DNA of 16,125 nt from Pelagophyceae sp. CCMP2097 (taxonomy: Eukaryota > Sar > Pelagophyceae). Below the pieces are notes generated by a model. That model was not told where the DNA came from, made no database searches, and saw only the letters and a program-made list of their open reading frames with translations. The stretch covers positions 5,845 to 21,969 of the forward strand of contig MU657869.1 in NCBI GenBank assembly GCA_026770575.1. Direction: 5' to 3'. Position 1 is the first letter of the stretch; the number at the start of each line of letters is the position of its first letter. Positions 7,339 to 14,651 of this stretch are shown piece after piece. The position numbers and the translations under genes were made by a program.

Positions 7339-8106
7339 TCACTTCTTCGACGCCTTCTTCGACTTCTTCTGCGACGTCTTCTTGCCAACGACGACGCGCG
7401 TGGCGACGAGGCCCTGTATGGTGCGGCGCGCTTTCGCGAGGGCCCCTGCCCAGCACGGCGGGCAAGCCCACTCGTGCTCTTCGTTCTTGGCTTCGCGCGC
7501 CGAGAGGATCGCGCCGCCCGCTTTGTCGAGGCAGCCGGCGCTTTTGTGGAACGAGAGGTTGCAGAACGAGCACAGCAGAAACGTCGCTGCGTCGTCGCTC
7601 TCCTCCGCGTCGCCCAAGTTGCACTGCTGGCACAGCGAGTTGGATTTCGCGAAGCGCGACAAGAGCGGACGCGGCGGCCAAGACATCAGCGCCGCTAGCG
7701 TCCGCGGGTTCTGCTCCTGCTCCAGCGCCCAGTTGATCTGCTCGTAGTACGCCTGCAGCTGGACGCCGTCGGTCGCGCCCGACGCCACGCCGCGGAACGC
7801 GGTACAATCGAAGCAGTTCGTAAAGCAGCCGTTGAGGTCACCGGCAAAGTCCCGGAGCGGCGCGTGCTCGATGCAGCAAAGGTGGTGCGCCTTCTTGGCG
7901 CCGCACAGTGGGCACGTCTTGAGCTGCACCGTGGACTCGGCGGCCGGGAACTTGCAGTCCGCGCCAAATGAGCAGTTGCTCGGCGAGAGTGGCGCTTCCA
8001 GAGGCGGGACGCCGAGGAGCGGCGGGTCGGCGTGCTGCGCCGGCGCCGACGCGCGCATCGGCGCCGGTGCGCCGCGCGTTCCTACAAATTCAAAAATAAG
8101 CGGCAT
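7339..8106 (-). CDS. PHD-finger-like zinc protein with basic tail
   Basis: The protein has 255 residues from the ATG at 8106-8104; the frame is open further upstream without a better start. Near the C-terminus a C4HC3 pattern is complete: C159, C162, C179, C182, H187, C192, C215 and C218, with W213 two residues before the seventh ligand, as in PHD fingers. The H-x4-C spacing is one to two residues longer than usual. An N-terminal cysteine cluster (C45, C51, C65, C68, C77, C78, H81, C94, C98, C101) may bind more zinc. The tail KKTSQKKSKKASKK looks like a nuclear signal. PHD fingers typically read histone H3 tails. In a mobile element such a domain could guide integration or recruit chromatin factors, which is inference. 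It faces away from the plus-strand gene beginning near 8294. Confidence 0.7.
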   Translation of the reverse strand: MPLIFEFVGTRGAPAPMRASAPAQHADPPLLGVPPLEAPLSPSNCSFGADCKFPAAESTVQLKTCPLCGAKKAHHLCCIEHAPLRDFAGDLNGCFTNCFDCTAFRGVASGATDGVQLQAYYEQINWALEQEQNPRTLAALMSWPPRPLLSRFAKSNSLCQQCNLGDAEESDDAATFLLCSFCNLSFHKSAGCLDKAGGAILSAREAKNEEHEWACPPCWAGALAKARRTIQGLVATRVVVGKKTSQKKSKKASKK

Positions 8107-8428
8107 CACAATTGCTTCGAATGCGCTACTGACCGCATCGCGCGTGCGTCTACGAGGTCCCCGTCGCGATTGAGCCGCGCGGTGGTCCAACTCGCCTGGT
8201 ACTCGGCTTCGCGCAGGTCCTCGGACATGCCGCGTGCGCAGGCCCACACAACGCAGCCAACTACGCAGCCCAGCACGCTCGCCGGGAATTTAAAAGCGCC
8301 TGGCCGCCGGTCTCGGCGAGGCCTACGTGCCGTGCAGCACCGAAGTCTTCGGCCTCTTTGCGGGCGTCTGCGCCGGCGGCGGCGCGGCGGCACGCGACAC
8401 GTTTCGCGGGTTTCGTGACCGCCGCAAG

Positions 8429-9094
8429 ATGGTCCCCGACATGAAATGGACAGACTTGTCCGGAGCGGAATGCTTCGGGGACGTCAAGACCATCGCGAAC
8501 AACGTCACGAACTACGGCCAAGCGCGAACCCTCCGCGCAGGCAAGCCGGTCGACATCCGCGCGGCCAAGGTCAACGATGAGTACGACAAGCAAGCGCTCG
8601 CACTCGACGTCCAGTTCAACCGCTGTCCCGCGTTCGAGGTGGACCCGACCACTGGCATGCCACGCAAGCACGCGAACGGCACTAAGGTGGCGTCCACGAC
8701 CGTCGGGCCGGTGCGGGCGCTGCTCCGCTCGTTCGGCCCAGTCAAGGGATTCGTATTCGGCGACTTTGGGGAGGCGTCCGTCAACGTGCACGCGTTGCTC
8801 AAGGTCATCGCCGAGCGAATCGCCATCCGCCACTGGAAGGAGATGGGCGCGCGCAACGCCAACGACGCGGCCTCCGCACTCTCCAACCGCTTCTACAGGG
8901 AGTGGGGGGTCGGCTCCATGCGCGGCCGCGCCCGCGCGCTGCTCACGCAACTCGGCGCCGTCGGCGAGCCGCGCCACGCGCCGTCGAGCTGCTTCTTTGC
9001 CGCACAGGCTCGGCGCCAGTACGCCGCGCGCCAGCAGGCCTACGTCTTCCGACAGGGACCTTACGTCCAGCGGCCTAACGGCCGGCACTGCTAG
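8429..9094 (+). CDS. Unknown conserved-looking protein in the 4-kb element
   Basis: From the first ATG at 8429 the ORF encodes 221 residues. The frame is open back to a TAA at 8291-8293 and the extra residues (GEAYVPCSTEVFGLF) look coding, so an upstream exon probably exists. The neighbouring frame over 8200-8310 (HNAANYAAQHARREFKSAW) could be part of it, but I found no convincing splice pair. The protein has a compact central part (VGPVRALLRSFGPVKGFVFG, then DFGEASVNVHALL) and a basic helix near the end (FYREWGVGSMRGRARALL). I do not recognise the family and see no transposase triad. The gene is divergent from the PHD gene, with about 190-320 bp between them. Confidence 0.55.
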   Translation: MVPDMKWTDLSGAECFGDVKTIANNVTNYGQARTLRAGKPVDIRAAKVNDEYDKQALALDVQFNRCPAFEVDPTTGMPRKHANGTKVASTTVGPVRALLRSFGPVKGFVFGDFGEASVNVHALLKVIAERIAIRHWKEMGARNANDAASALSNRFYREWGVGSMRGRARALLTQLGAVGEPRHAPSSCFFAAQARRQYAARQQAYVFRQGPYVQRPNGRHC

Positions 9095-9324
9095 ATGACT
9101 GACACCGCCCGCCGCTTCTCTTTGCGCTCTCTCGTTTCTCTGCTCCCTGCGCTTCGCCTGCCCTCCGCGCCGACTCACCGGCAGGGCCTGTAAGCTCCTG
9201 TGTTTGGATTGGTCGAGAGAATGGGTGGCTCTTAAATTTTGTACAAAAGTTGCTCTGACATTTTAAATTTGACGTGATCTATTTTCACCAAACGAGCCTT
9301 CTCAAAGTTTAAATTATCTCGATA

Positions 9325-9483
9325 TGTGGCTGGGGAGAATAGAAAACCGGATTGTCAGGCCGAAAAGACCCCCAGTCAAATCCCCACTGTTGCGCGCAAA
9401 TGCAATTAGAATGGTCGTAAACGCCCTATGAAAAAAGTTTTCTGTGCGCCATTAAGTCCGGTCTTCTATTCTCCCCAGCCACA
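9325..9483. mobile_element. 159-bp MITE with TA duplication
   Basis: The inverted repeats (TGTGGCTGGGGAGAATAGAA onward, 9325-9351 and 9457-9483) match at all but one position. Both ends are flanked by TA (9323-9324 and 9484-9485). A TA duplication and small size fit a Tc1/mariner-type (Stowaway-like) MITE. It lies between genes inside the 4-kb element, so it is a nested insertion. Confidence 0.75.
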
Positions 9484-9561
9484 TATATGCTTCGGACATC
9501 CTCTGTGGTCCTCACTGCCCACGTGCGACCGTCTGGGCGCGTCTCTGGCTTTACAGGAAAA

Positions 9562-9604
9562 CAACCTTTTGGGGCAGCCCCACCCAGGGTGGATTATAAG
9601 CAAG
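9562..9604 (+). repeat. Solo end of the 6476 MITE family
   Basis: CCTTTTGGGGCAGCCCCACC and the following GGTGGAT, then AAGCAAGCAAT, match the left end of the element at 6476 with few changes, starting from the shared CCTTTTGGG (6472 and 9563). No partner end follows within the window. It lies just past the stop codon of the minus-strand gene ending at 9613. Confidence 0.65.
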
Positions 9605-9612
9605 CAATACCA

Positions 9613-10525
9613 TTACACTCGCAATAAGAGAGCAGACACCATCAAGTCGGCTTTTTGTTTGGTGCAGTAAACGGCGTCGAAGTCTTGGACCCACAAGGAG
9701 AACGTGCCGAAGACAGAAATGGGCCCAGTGACCTGGGGGGATCGGTCAGCGCCCTTGACGTCGCGCAGGGTGTTGAGGTGCCTCGACGACGACATGCCGC
9801 GCAGCTGCCAGCGCCGCTCCGTCTTTGCGGCGGCGCATTGCTCTGGCCAGACTCGGACCTCGCAGCGGGAGTACACCTCGTCAGCGTTGTCGCCGCAGAG
9901 CAACGACGCCTTCTCCTGCGTCGTCAGGTCGACGACTGCCGTGAATCTGCGGAGGTCGACCTCGAAGATGTGGACCTCCTGCACACCGCCGACTAGTAAC
10001 CGTACGCCGTCGTACAGCGCCGCGCGCACGTCGAGTGTCAGCGACTGGAGATCGCCATTTTCGAGCGCGGCTTCCAAGCTGCAGCTGCGTTCGGAGTTGG
10101 GCGCGCGCTCGACGTCCATGGCAGCAGCAGCGTCGGACAAAGCCGCGGCGTAGTACGCCAACACACCGGGCACGATGCCGTCGACCGTGATGCTCGGCGC
10201 GCTCTCCCACGGATAGTGCGCGTGGTCGGCGTCGTCCTGCAGCGCCGCGATGCTGCTGTAAATCACCGGCGGCGGAGAGCGCCTCACCCGCGCGCCGGCG
10301 GCGGCGGCGGCGCTGGCGCCGATCTGCCCAGCCGGCGTGGCCGGGTTGCGCGGCGAGGCCGTCGGCGTGGCGATGGTGCCGCCCGCGGCCGCTTGCGACC
10401 CGAGCGCGCTGCGCAGCGGGTGCGTCGCGGCGGTGCCATGGCGCGCCTTTAGCGCCCCGATGATCGCCGTACCTGTCTCTCGGTGGCTCGGCGCACCGTC
10501 GAGGGACCGTCGACGGATCCTCCAT
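9613..10525 (-). CDS. Unknown 282-aa protein, two exons, own TATA box
   Basis: Exon 1 is 10473-10525, from an ATG that begins MEDPSTVPRRC. A 64-nt intron at 10409-10472 (CAG/GTACGG..CTGCGCAG) joins in phase 2 to exon 2 (9613-10408), giving exactly 283 codons. Without the intron the main frame has no ATG for about 140 codons from its upstream stop at 10557. The N-terminal third is low-complexity (A, T, P, G). The rest looks globular (HYPWESAPSITVDGIVPGVL, EVHIFEVDLRRFTAVVDL, ISVFGTFSLWVQDFDAVY). The last few codons run up to the MITE-family end at 9562-9604, so the original C-terminus may have been replaced. The family is not recognised. Confidence 0.6.
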
Positions 10526-10566
10526 CGGCTCCCGCGCTTAAACGCGCGCGGTATTCACACGGGACC

Positions 10567-10574
10567 TATATATA
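10567..10574 (-). promoter_or_regulatory. TATA box for the minus-strand 282-aa gene
   Basis: TATATATA lies 42-49 bases upstream of the ATG at 10525. A start site about 30 bases downstream of it would leave a leader of roughly 20 nt. The sequence is symmetrical, so the strand is assigned from the gene. Confidence 0.5.
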
Positions 10575-10575
10575 G

Positions 10576-11123
10576 GGTCTTGGAACCGGGGCCCACCTCT
10601 GGCTTAAGCAGTTCAACAGCCCCGGGGGCAGCTTGGCACACCCTTCCGATTCAAATTAGCACCGACGACCGCTCCGGCAGTTGTTGTCCAACTGCTGAAG
10701 CGAAAGATGCAGCGTTCTTGGGGCGCGGGCTGTGACCGTCGATCCGCACTCCACTTCAGCGCGCACGCCGGTCCCCGGGAGGCATAGGCGCCGGCGCGTG
10801 CACTAAATGAGGGAGGTAAGTTCCGCTTTTTGAACCTTGTATTTGCTTAAAATTTTGGTATTTGCATTCAATATTTAGTCTTTACAAGCTCGATTTGCAG
10901 GCCCTGCCGGTGACTGTTTGATCGATTAAAGTAAAGCTCGCCGAACCCGTTTGGCGATTCGAGCCGTCGAACAAAAGGTGCTCTAAAGGGCGTAGCTGCG
11001 GCGGGGCGTCACCAGGGCGGTTCCCTGCGAGTGTAGGGCGGCTCTGGGGGCCTCTTTAATAGGAATTTGCGCCTCCTACGTTTCTTCCATGGTGGCAGTG
11101 ACGGCCCGAAAAAGGGTGACTGA
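10576..11123. other. Non-coding part of the 4-kb element with an intron-like segment
   Basis: I see no gene here. An 85-nt AT-rich stretch at 10816-10900 begins GAG/GTAAGT and ends ATTTGCAG/GCC, both near-perfect spliceosomal sites on the plus strand. Splicing would join an ATG at 10807 to a frame that stops after nine codons, so any real host exon is lost or non-coding. A small GCAGTTG/CAACTGC hairpin lies at 10677-10695. Confidence 0.45.
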
Positions 11124-11160
11124 TGCCCCGCCGATCTACGAATCAAAAAGTGGCCCGTTA

Positions 11161-11822
11161 GACAGCTTCACTTTTTTCAAGCAGCTTTTTAAGCTACCTT
11201 TAAAGTTGCCAAAAGTCTGTAATTGCGTGTAAATTTGCTTTAAAAGCTCTACTTTTCGAGCTGCGAAAAGTAGAGCTTTAAATTAAAAGCAGCTTTAAAA
11301 AAGCAGCTTTTAAAGCGCGAAAATTGCTTTTAAAGCGCGGGGAGAGCTCGTTCGGATGAGCGTTGAGCAAACGTTAGATGGGCGTTAACCCGGCGCGGGC
11401 GCGCCGCGCGAGCGCGCCGCGCGGAGGGGGCGGGGCGCGGCCTCTGGCGGGCGGGGCGGCGCCGATGGTGCCCGCGCCTCCGTCGAGGCGCGGGTCGGTC
11501 GCGGGGCCGACGTGCCCCGTCCCGCGCGCCAACTCACCTGGGTGGCCGAAGGAAGGCGCCCTTGACGCCGCTTCGCGCTCACGTTGAAGCGACAAAAGAT
11601 ATGTTGAAAAAGTAGCTTGAAAAGTAGCTTGAAAAAAGGGAACTAAGTCTTGTCTAATTCCATCATCGAGTTTGAAGGATCTGAGCGCGCTGGGCGCATC
11701 GGCGTCAGCAGGAGATGCGCATAGCACAGTCGGAATGGTTCTTGCTCGTTAAAGCGTTTTAGGCGACGTTATGCAAATGCGCCAGTCAACTTGAAAAGTA
11801 GCTTGAAAAAAGTGAAGCTGCC
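11161..11822. mobile_element. MITE-like element with 20-bp perfect TIR
   Basis: CAGCTTCACTTTTTTCAAGC at 11163-11182 is repeated in inverse at 11801-11820. With two more bases on each side (one mismatch) the ends are flanked by TA at 11159-11160 and 11823-11824, fitting a Tc1/mariner-type duplication. The AT-rich left part is built of AAGCTTTTAAAGC-like motifs. The interior holds a very GC-rich block (11390-11580) of different origin. No transposase is seen. Confidence 0.6.
11243..11279. repeat. Perfect 16-bp hairpin inside the MITE
   Basis: AAAGCTCTACTTTTCG (11243-11258) is followed by a 5-nt loop and its exact reverse complement (11264-11279). Related AGCTTTTAAAGC motifs continue to about 11340. 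Confidence 0.85.
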
Positions 11823-11934
11823 TATTTTTCTGTTATGTAGGCGGCCACAACTGATCCGTTGAACGGGCCATTTTGTGTTGTGTGTTTACGATTAGGTTGC
11901 TCTTGGTCTCCCCCTGAAAAGGGCACTTTTTGAA

Positions 11935-12268
11935 TGCGCGTGGCGCGCCGCGCATGCGCGTCCCATAGACCCGTTGAGCGGCGCCGAGGACGACCTGAAG
12001 GGGCTGGGAGGGCCCAGCGCGCAAACGACCGGCGCGGAGACCGCGCGGCTCGAAAAAAGGAGCCTGAGGAGGTCGGGACCGCTGCGCTCCCGGCGCTGTT
12101 TGCGACAACGACCGCGCCGCTGCGGTCGCCCTCGGGGCCGGCCGCGACACCCGCCTCGGCGTCGTCTCGCCCGTAATCAGCGCTCACTACTGGGGGCTGC
12201 CTGAGTCGTTTGCGGTGAAGCTAGCTTGTCCTTCCGGAAGGGGCAAACCGAGAGGAATTTCTGTGTAG
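11935..12268 (+). pseudogene. Possible gene remnant
   Basis: The plus strand has protein-like stretches in two frames: LSGAEDDLKGLGGPSAQTTG (frame of 11974) and SAHYWGLPESFAVKLACPSG, ending in TAG at 12266-12268. An intron at 12072-12180 (GAG/GTCGGG..TAATCAG, 109 nt) would join them in phase 2. There is no ATG in frame upstream and no family resemblance, so I treat it as a fragment. Confidence 0.25.
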
Positions 12269-13268
12269 AATGTCAATAAGAGGGCTTTTTGGATTTAATA
12301 AATTCTTAAAACGACGCGCGATGGGAAGTGATGGGAAGTGGGCAGTTAGGGCGGGGTTCGATTCAACGCACGAAGTAAGGCGTATCTGACCCGGAACTGT
12401 TCAAGTCCAGGCACTTTTTATCACTCGCCAAAATATATATGTGTCGGCCAGGTTAGGGCCGATAGAGGCGCGCAAATCGAAAACCCTTTTACGGCCCCAT
12501 CCACGGGGACCATGACCGCGCGTGGCCAAATTCCTAGATGATTCCGGCTGCAGGGGAAGGAGAACGGGCGTGTCTAAAATTGACTGTTCTTGTATGGAGT
12601 CCCATTTGCAAACGCGCCGTGGGAAGTGGACAATTCCGGCGCGGATCGACGCAACACATGGTGAGCGACCGCCCTGCCCTAAAACTGCCCACTTCCCGGA
12701 CAGGAATGCAAAGTTCTCACGCTGCCAAGCAACCAACTTTGCCGATCCAATGTATACGATAGAGGCGTGCGCTTCGAGGGACCTTGTGCTTGCCTATCAA
12801 CGAGGGCCCCAACCGCGCGTGGCCAGGCTCCTAGCCGATTCTGACGGCAGCGCGAGGAGCGCAGGCGTGCCCAATGTGGGCTGTTCCGGGACCCGCAAGA
12901 AGAAAGGAGAGAGAAAAGGGGAGTTTAATTACAAGAGCGCGCCGGAGGCACACGGAGGACCCGACTTCGAGCGAAGGACACAGGCAAATCCCATTGCAAT
13001 GCCTACGTAAATAATTACAATTATTTAACTTATCGCTGAATTTTGCGACCGACCAGATTCGAACCGTGACCAAAAACTTCTTCTATGATGATTCCAATGA
13101 GGCTCCTGCTCGACCTCCATTCCCAATTTTAGCGATCGCAGCAACCACCGATCGCTAATCGGCCGAGTTGCTGTCCGTTCCTCCTAAAGGCGGAACCTCC
13201 CGGATTTACCCGGGGACAGACAGAAGGACGGACAGACAAAATTGCCCCTGGTAATCTTTCAATCAAAC
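12269..13268. other. Gene-free region with diverged repeats
   Basis: I find no convincing gene. GGGAAGTGGGCAGTT at 12333-12347 has an exact inverted copy at 12683-12697 and a diverged direct copy at 12621-12635. ACCGCGCGTGGCCA at 12515-12528 recurs at 12812-12825, and loose similarity continues for about 70 bp. These look like an old, eroded repeat. ORFs here are short and lack protein-like composition. Confidence 0.4.
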
Positions 13269-13375
13269 GACCCGAAGGGCCCTTGCCGTAAACTGACGTC
13301 GATTAAACGGCAAGGACCGAAGGGCCCTTGCCGTAAACTGACGTTGATTAAACGGCAAGGACCCTCCGGGTCCTC
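13269..13375. repeat. Tandem hairpin repeats
   Basis: A 46-bp unit (13269-13314) is repeated as 45 bp (13315-13359) with two differences. Each unit contains the palindrome AAGGGCCCTT and an 8-bp perfect stem, CTTGCCGT against ACGGCAAG. A partial third unit closes with GGACCC-TCC-GGGTCC. The array would form successive stem-loops in DNA or RNA. Confidence 0.85.
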
Positions 13376-13445
13376 AAAACGTAAACACACACCACTTTCG
13401 GTCCGTTCAACGGATTGATTATGGTAAGCCTATATTATGCATTCC

Positions 13446-13466
13446 ACTGACTGACTGACTGACTGA
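13446..13466. repeat. ACTG microsatellite
   Basis: The stretch is five copies of ACTG plus a partial one. A second, shorter GACTGACT run lies at about 13481-13490. Confidence 0.9.
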
Positions 13467-13622
13467 AGTGTCTGTGCGTCTGACTGACTCAGTTTGGGCC
13501 GACGCAAAGAGAATACTAGAGATTTTTGGGTTTTCAGGCGCACAGGTGCCTGCGGGTTTTCGTCACCGTTCAAGGGCATTGATATACGCAGAAAACACAC
13601 CGCGACGACGTCGGCGCTTCTC

Positions 13623-14378
13623 ATGAGCTCGGGGGCCTCGGCGCGGTGGCTCTCCGACGACTTTGAGCGGGCGCCGGCCCCGAAGTCCGCCCGGAAGTCG
13701 ACGCCGGCCGCACGGACCCCCGCGCGCGGCACCAAGAGCCCGCGCCGCGCCGCCTCGCCGCCGCGGCAGCCCTTCGCCGACGTGGCGCGGCGCGACAACG
13801 CGCGGCCCAACGACCCCGATATGCTCGCCGACTTCGACGCGGTGCCCCGCGAGGAACGCGGCGTGGCGGCCGCGCCGCGGACCCCCGGCCGGCGCGTGGG
13901 CGCCCCGGCGAGCACCCCGCCGACGCCCGCCGACGAGCGCGAGGCGGTCGACGCCGTCCTCGCCGCGCTGACGGACGTGCTCTTCATGGAGGGCCGGCTC
14001 TCGTGCGAGTACGACCTGACCAAGACGCCCGTCGCTCCCCGGCGGCAGCCGCGCGAGGCCGGCGCTCTCTCGACGCCGCGCCTCGACGGCGAGGCGGGCG
14101 ACCGAGCGCCGCTCGCGACGCCCACTTCCGGGCCCGTCTGGGACGGCCCGGTCTGGGACTCAGACATTTGGCGGACGGACCGCGAGGCGCTGCAGCCGCC
14201 GCCGCTCTCGCCCATCGACTATTCGCCGCCAGCGCCCCGTGACGACTTTCTCGGCGCCATGTGCGGCTGCTGGTCCGCCGACAACGTTGACTTTGACGTC
14301 CGCAGCACGCGCCAGCACAGCCTACGCCCGCGCGCGGAGCCCCGAACCCCCACCATCATCGATTGCAACGAGGATTGA
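13623..14378 (+). CDS. Disordered protein rich in CDK-type phosphosites
   Basis: The protein has 251 residues from the first ATG at 13623; the open frame extends upstream only without an ATG. It contains about 13 S/T-P pairs, four of them full CDK consensus sites (T32 TPAR, S39 SPRR, S45 SPPR, T87 TPGR). One short segment looks structured (EAVDAVLAALTDVLFMEGRL, residues about 107-126). Then follow a tryptophan repeat (VWDGPVWDSDIW) and a conserved-looking end (DDFLGAMCGCWSADNVDFDV). Such composition is typical of cell-cycle or chromatin regulators. The family is not recognised. It is convergent with the TIPIN gene, with 273 bp between stop codons. Codon use is strongly GC-ending, as in the other host genes. 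Confidence 0.75.
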   Translation: MSSGASARWLSDDFERAPAPKSARKSTPAARTPARGTKSPRRAASPPRQPFADVARRDNARPNDPDMLADFDAVPREERGVAAAPRTPGRRVGAPASTPPTPADEREAVDAVLAALTDVLFMEGRLSCEYDLTKTPVAPRRQPREAGALSTPRLDGEAGDRAPLATPTSGPVWDGPVWDSDIWRTDREALQPPPLSPIDYSPPAPRDDFLGAMCGCWSADNVDFDVRSTRQHSLRPRAEPRTPTIIDCNED

Positions 14379-14651
14379 GCCGGACCCCCTACCGCTCCAA
14401 CTTTTAGACAGTAACATCTCGATTGCAAAGGACTTGCTCCCCCTTGGAAACCGTTCGGTCTCTGTGGCTCCTTGTTTGACTCTGCTCGTCCGCGCCCTGC
14501 TCGTCCACGACACGCGTCGCGTAAGCTTCCCCCCGCTCCCGTGGACGTGGTCCCCGGACCTCCCGTGGACGTCCTGCGAGTTGCCAGTCTGGCGAAATTC
14601 TTCGAGGCGAATGGTGATTAACGGCGCTCCTCGGGCGGTGCGGCTTCGGGT

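Larger units (their letters stand above)
7118..11157. mobile_element. 4.04-kb TIR element with TTA duplication and three genes (Harbinger-like ends)
   Basis: Bases 7118-7151 and the reverse complement of 11124-11157 are identical over 34 bp (starting CGGGCCACTTTTTGATTCG). TTA flanks the repeats on both outer sides (7115-7117 and 11158-11160). A GGGCC-type terminus with a 3-bp TWA duplication fits PIF/Harbinger. Weaker subterminal similarity follows (AAACGTAGAAGGGGGCG against AAACGTAGGAGGCGC). Inside are a PHD-finger gene (-), an unknown gene (+), an unknown TATA-driven gene (-), an intron-like segment, a nested 159-bp MITE and a solo end of the 6476 family. I recognise neither a DDE transposase nor a Myb-type partner protein, which Harbinger elements normally encode. 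It could instead be two independent copies of a short family in inverted order. Confidence 0.5.

Noticed and set aside
8261..9178. Minus-strand ORF of 305 codons
   Set aside because: It is antisense to the plus-strand gene at 8429, which has the more natural amino-acid composition; GC-rich antisense frames stay open easily.
13045..13140. tRNA-like segment on the minus strand (GGTTCGAATC and a 7-bp acceptor-like pairing GCGATCG/CGGTCGC)
   Set aside because: The B-box-like stretch is present, but no A box, D arm or anticodon arm can be drawn, the T stem has mismatches, and the spacing is too long.
13269..13375. CRISPR-like array
   Set aside because: The units are directly adjacent without unique spacers, so this is a simple tandem repeat.
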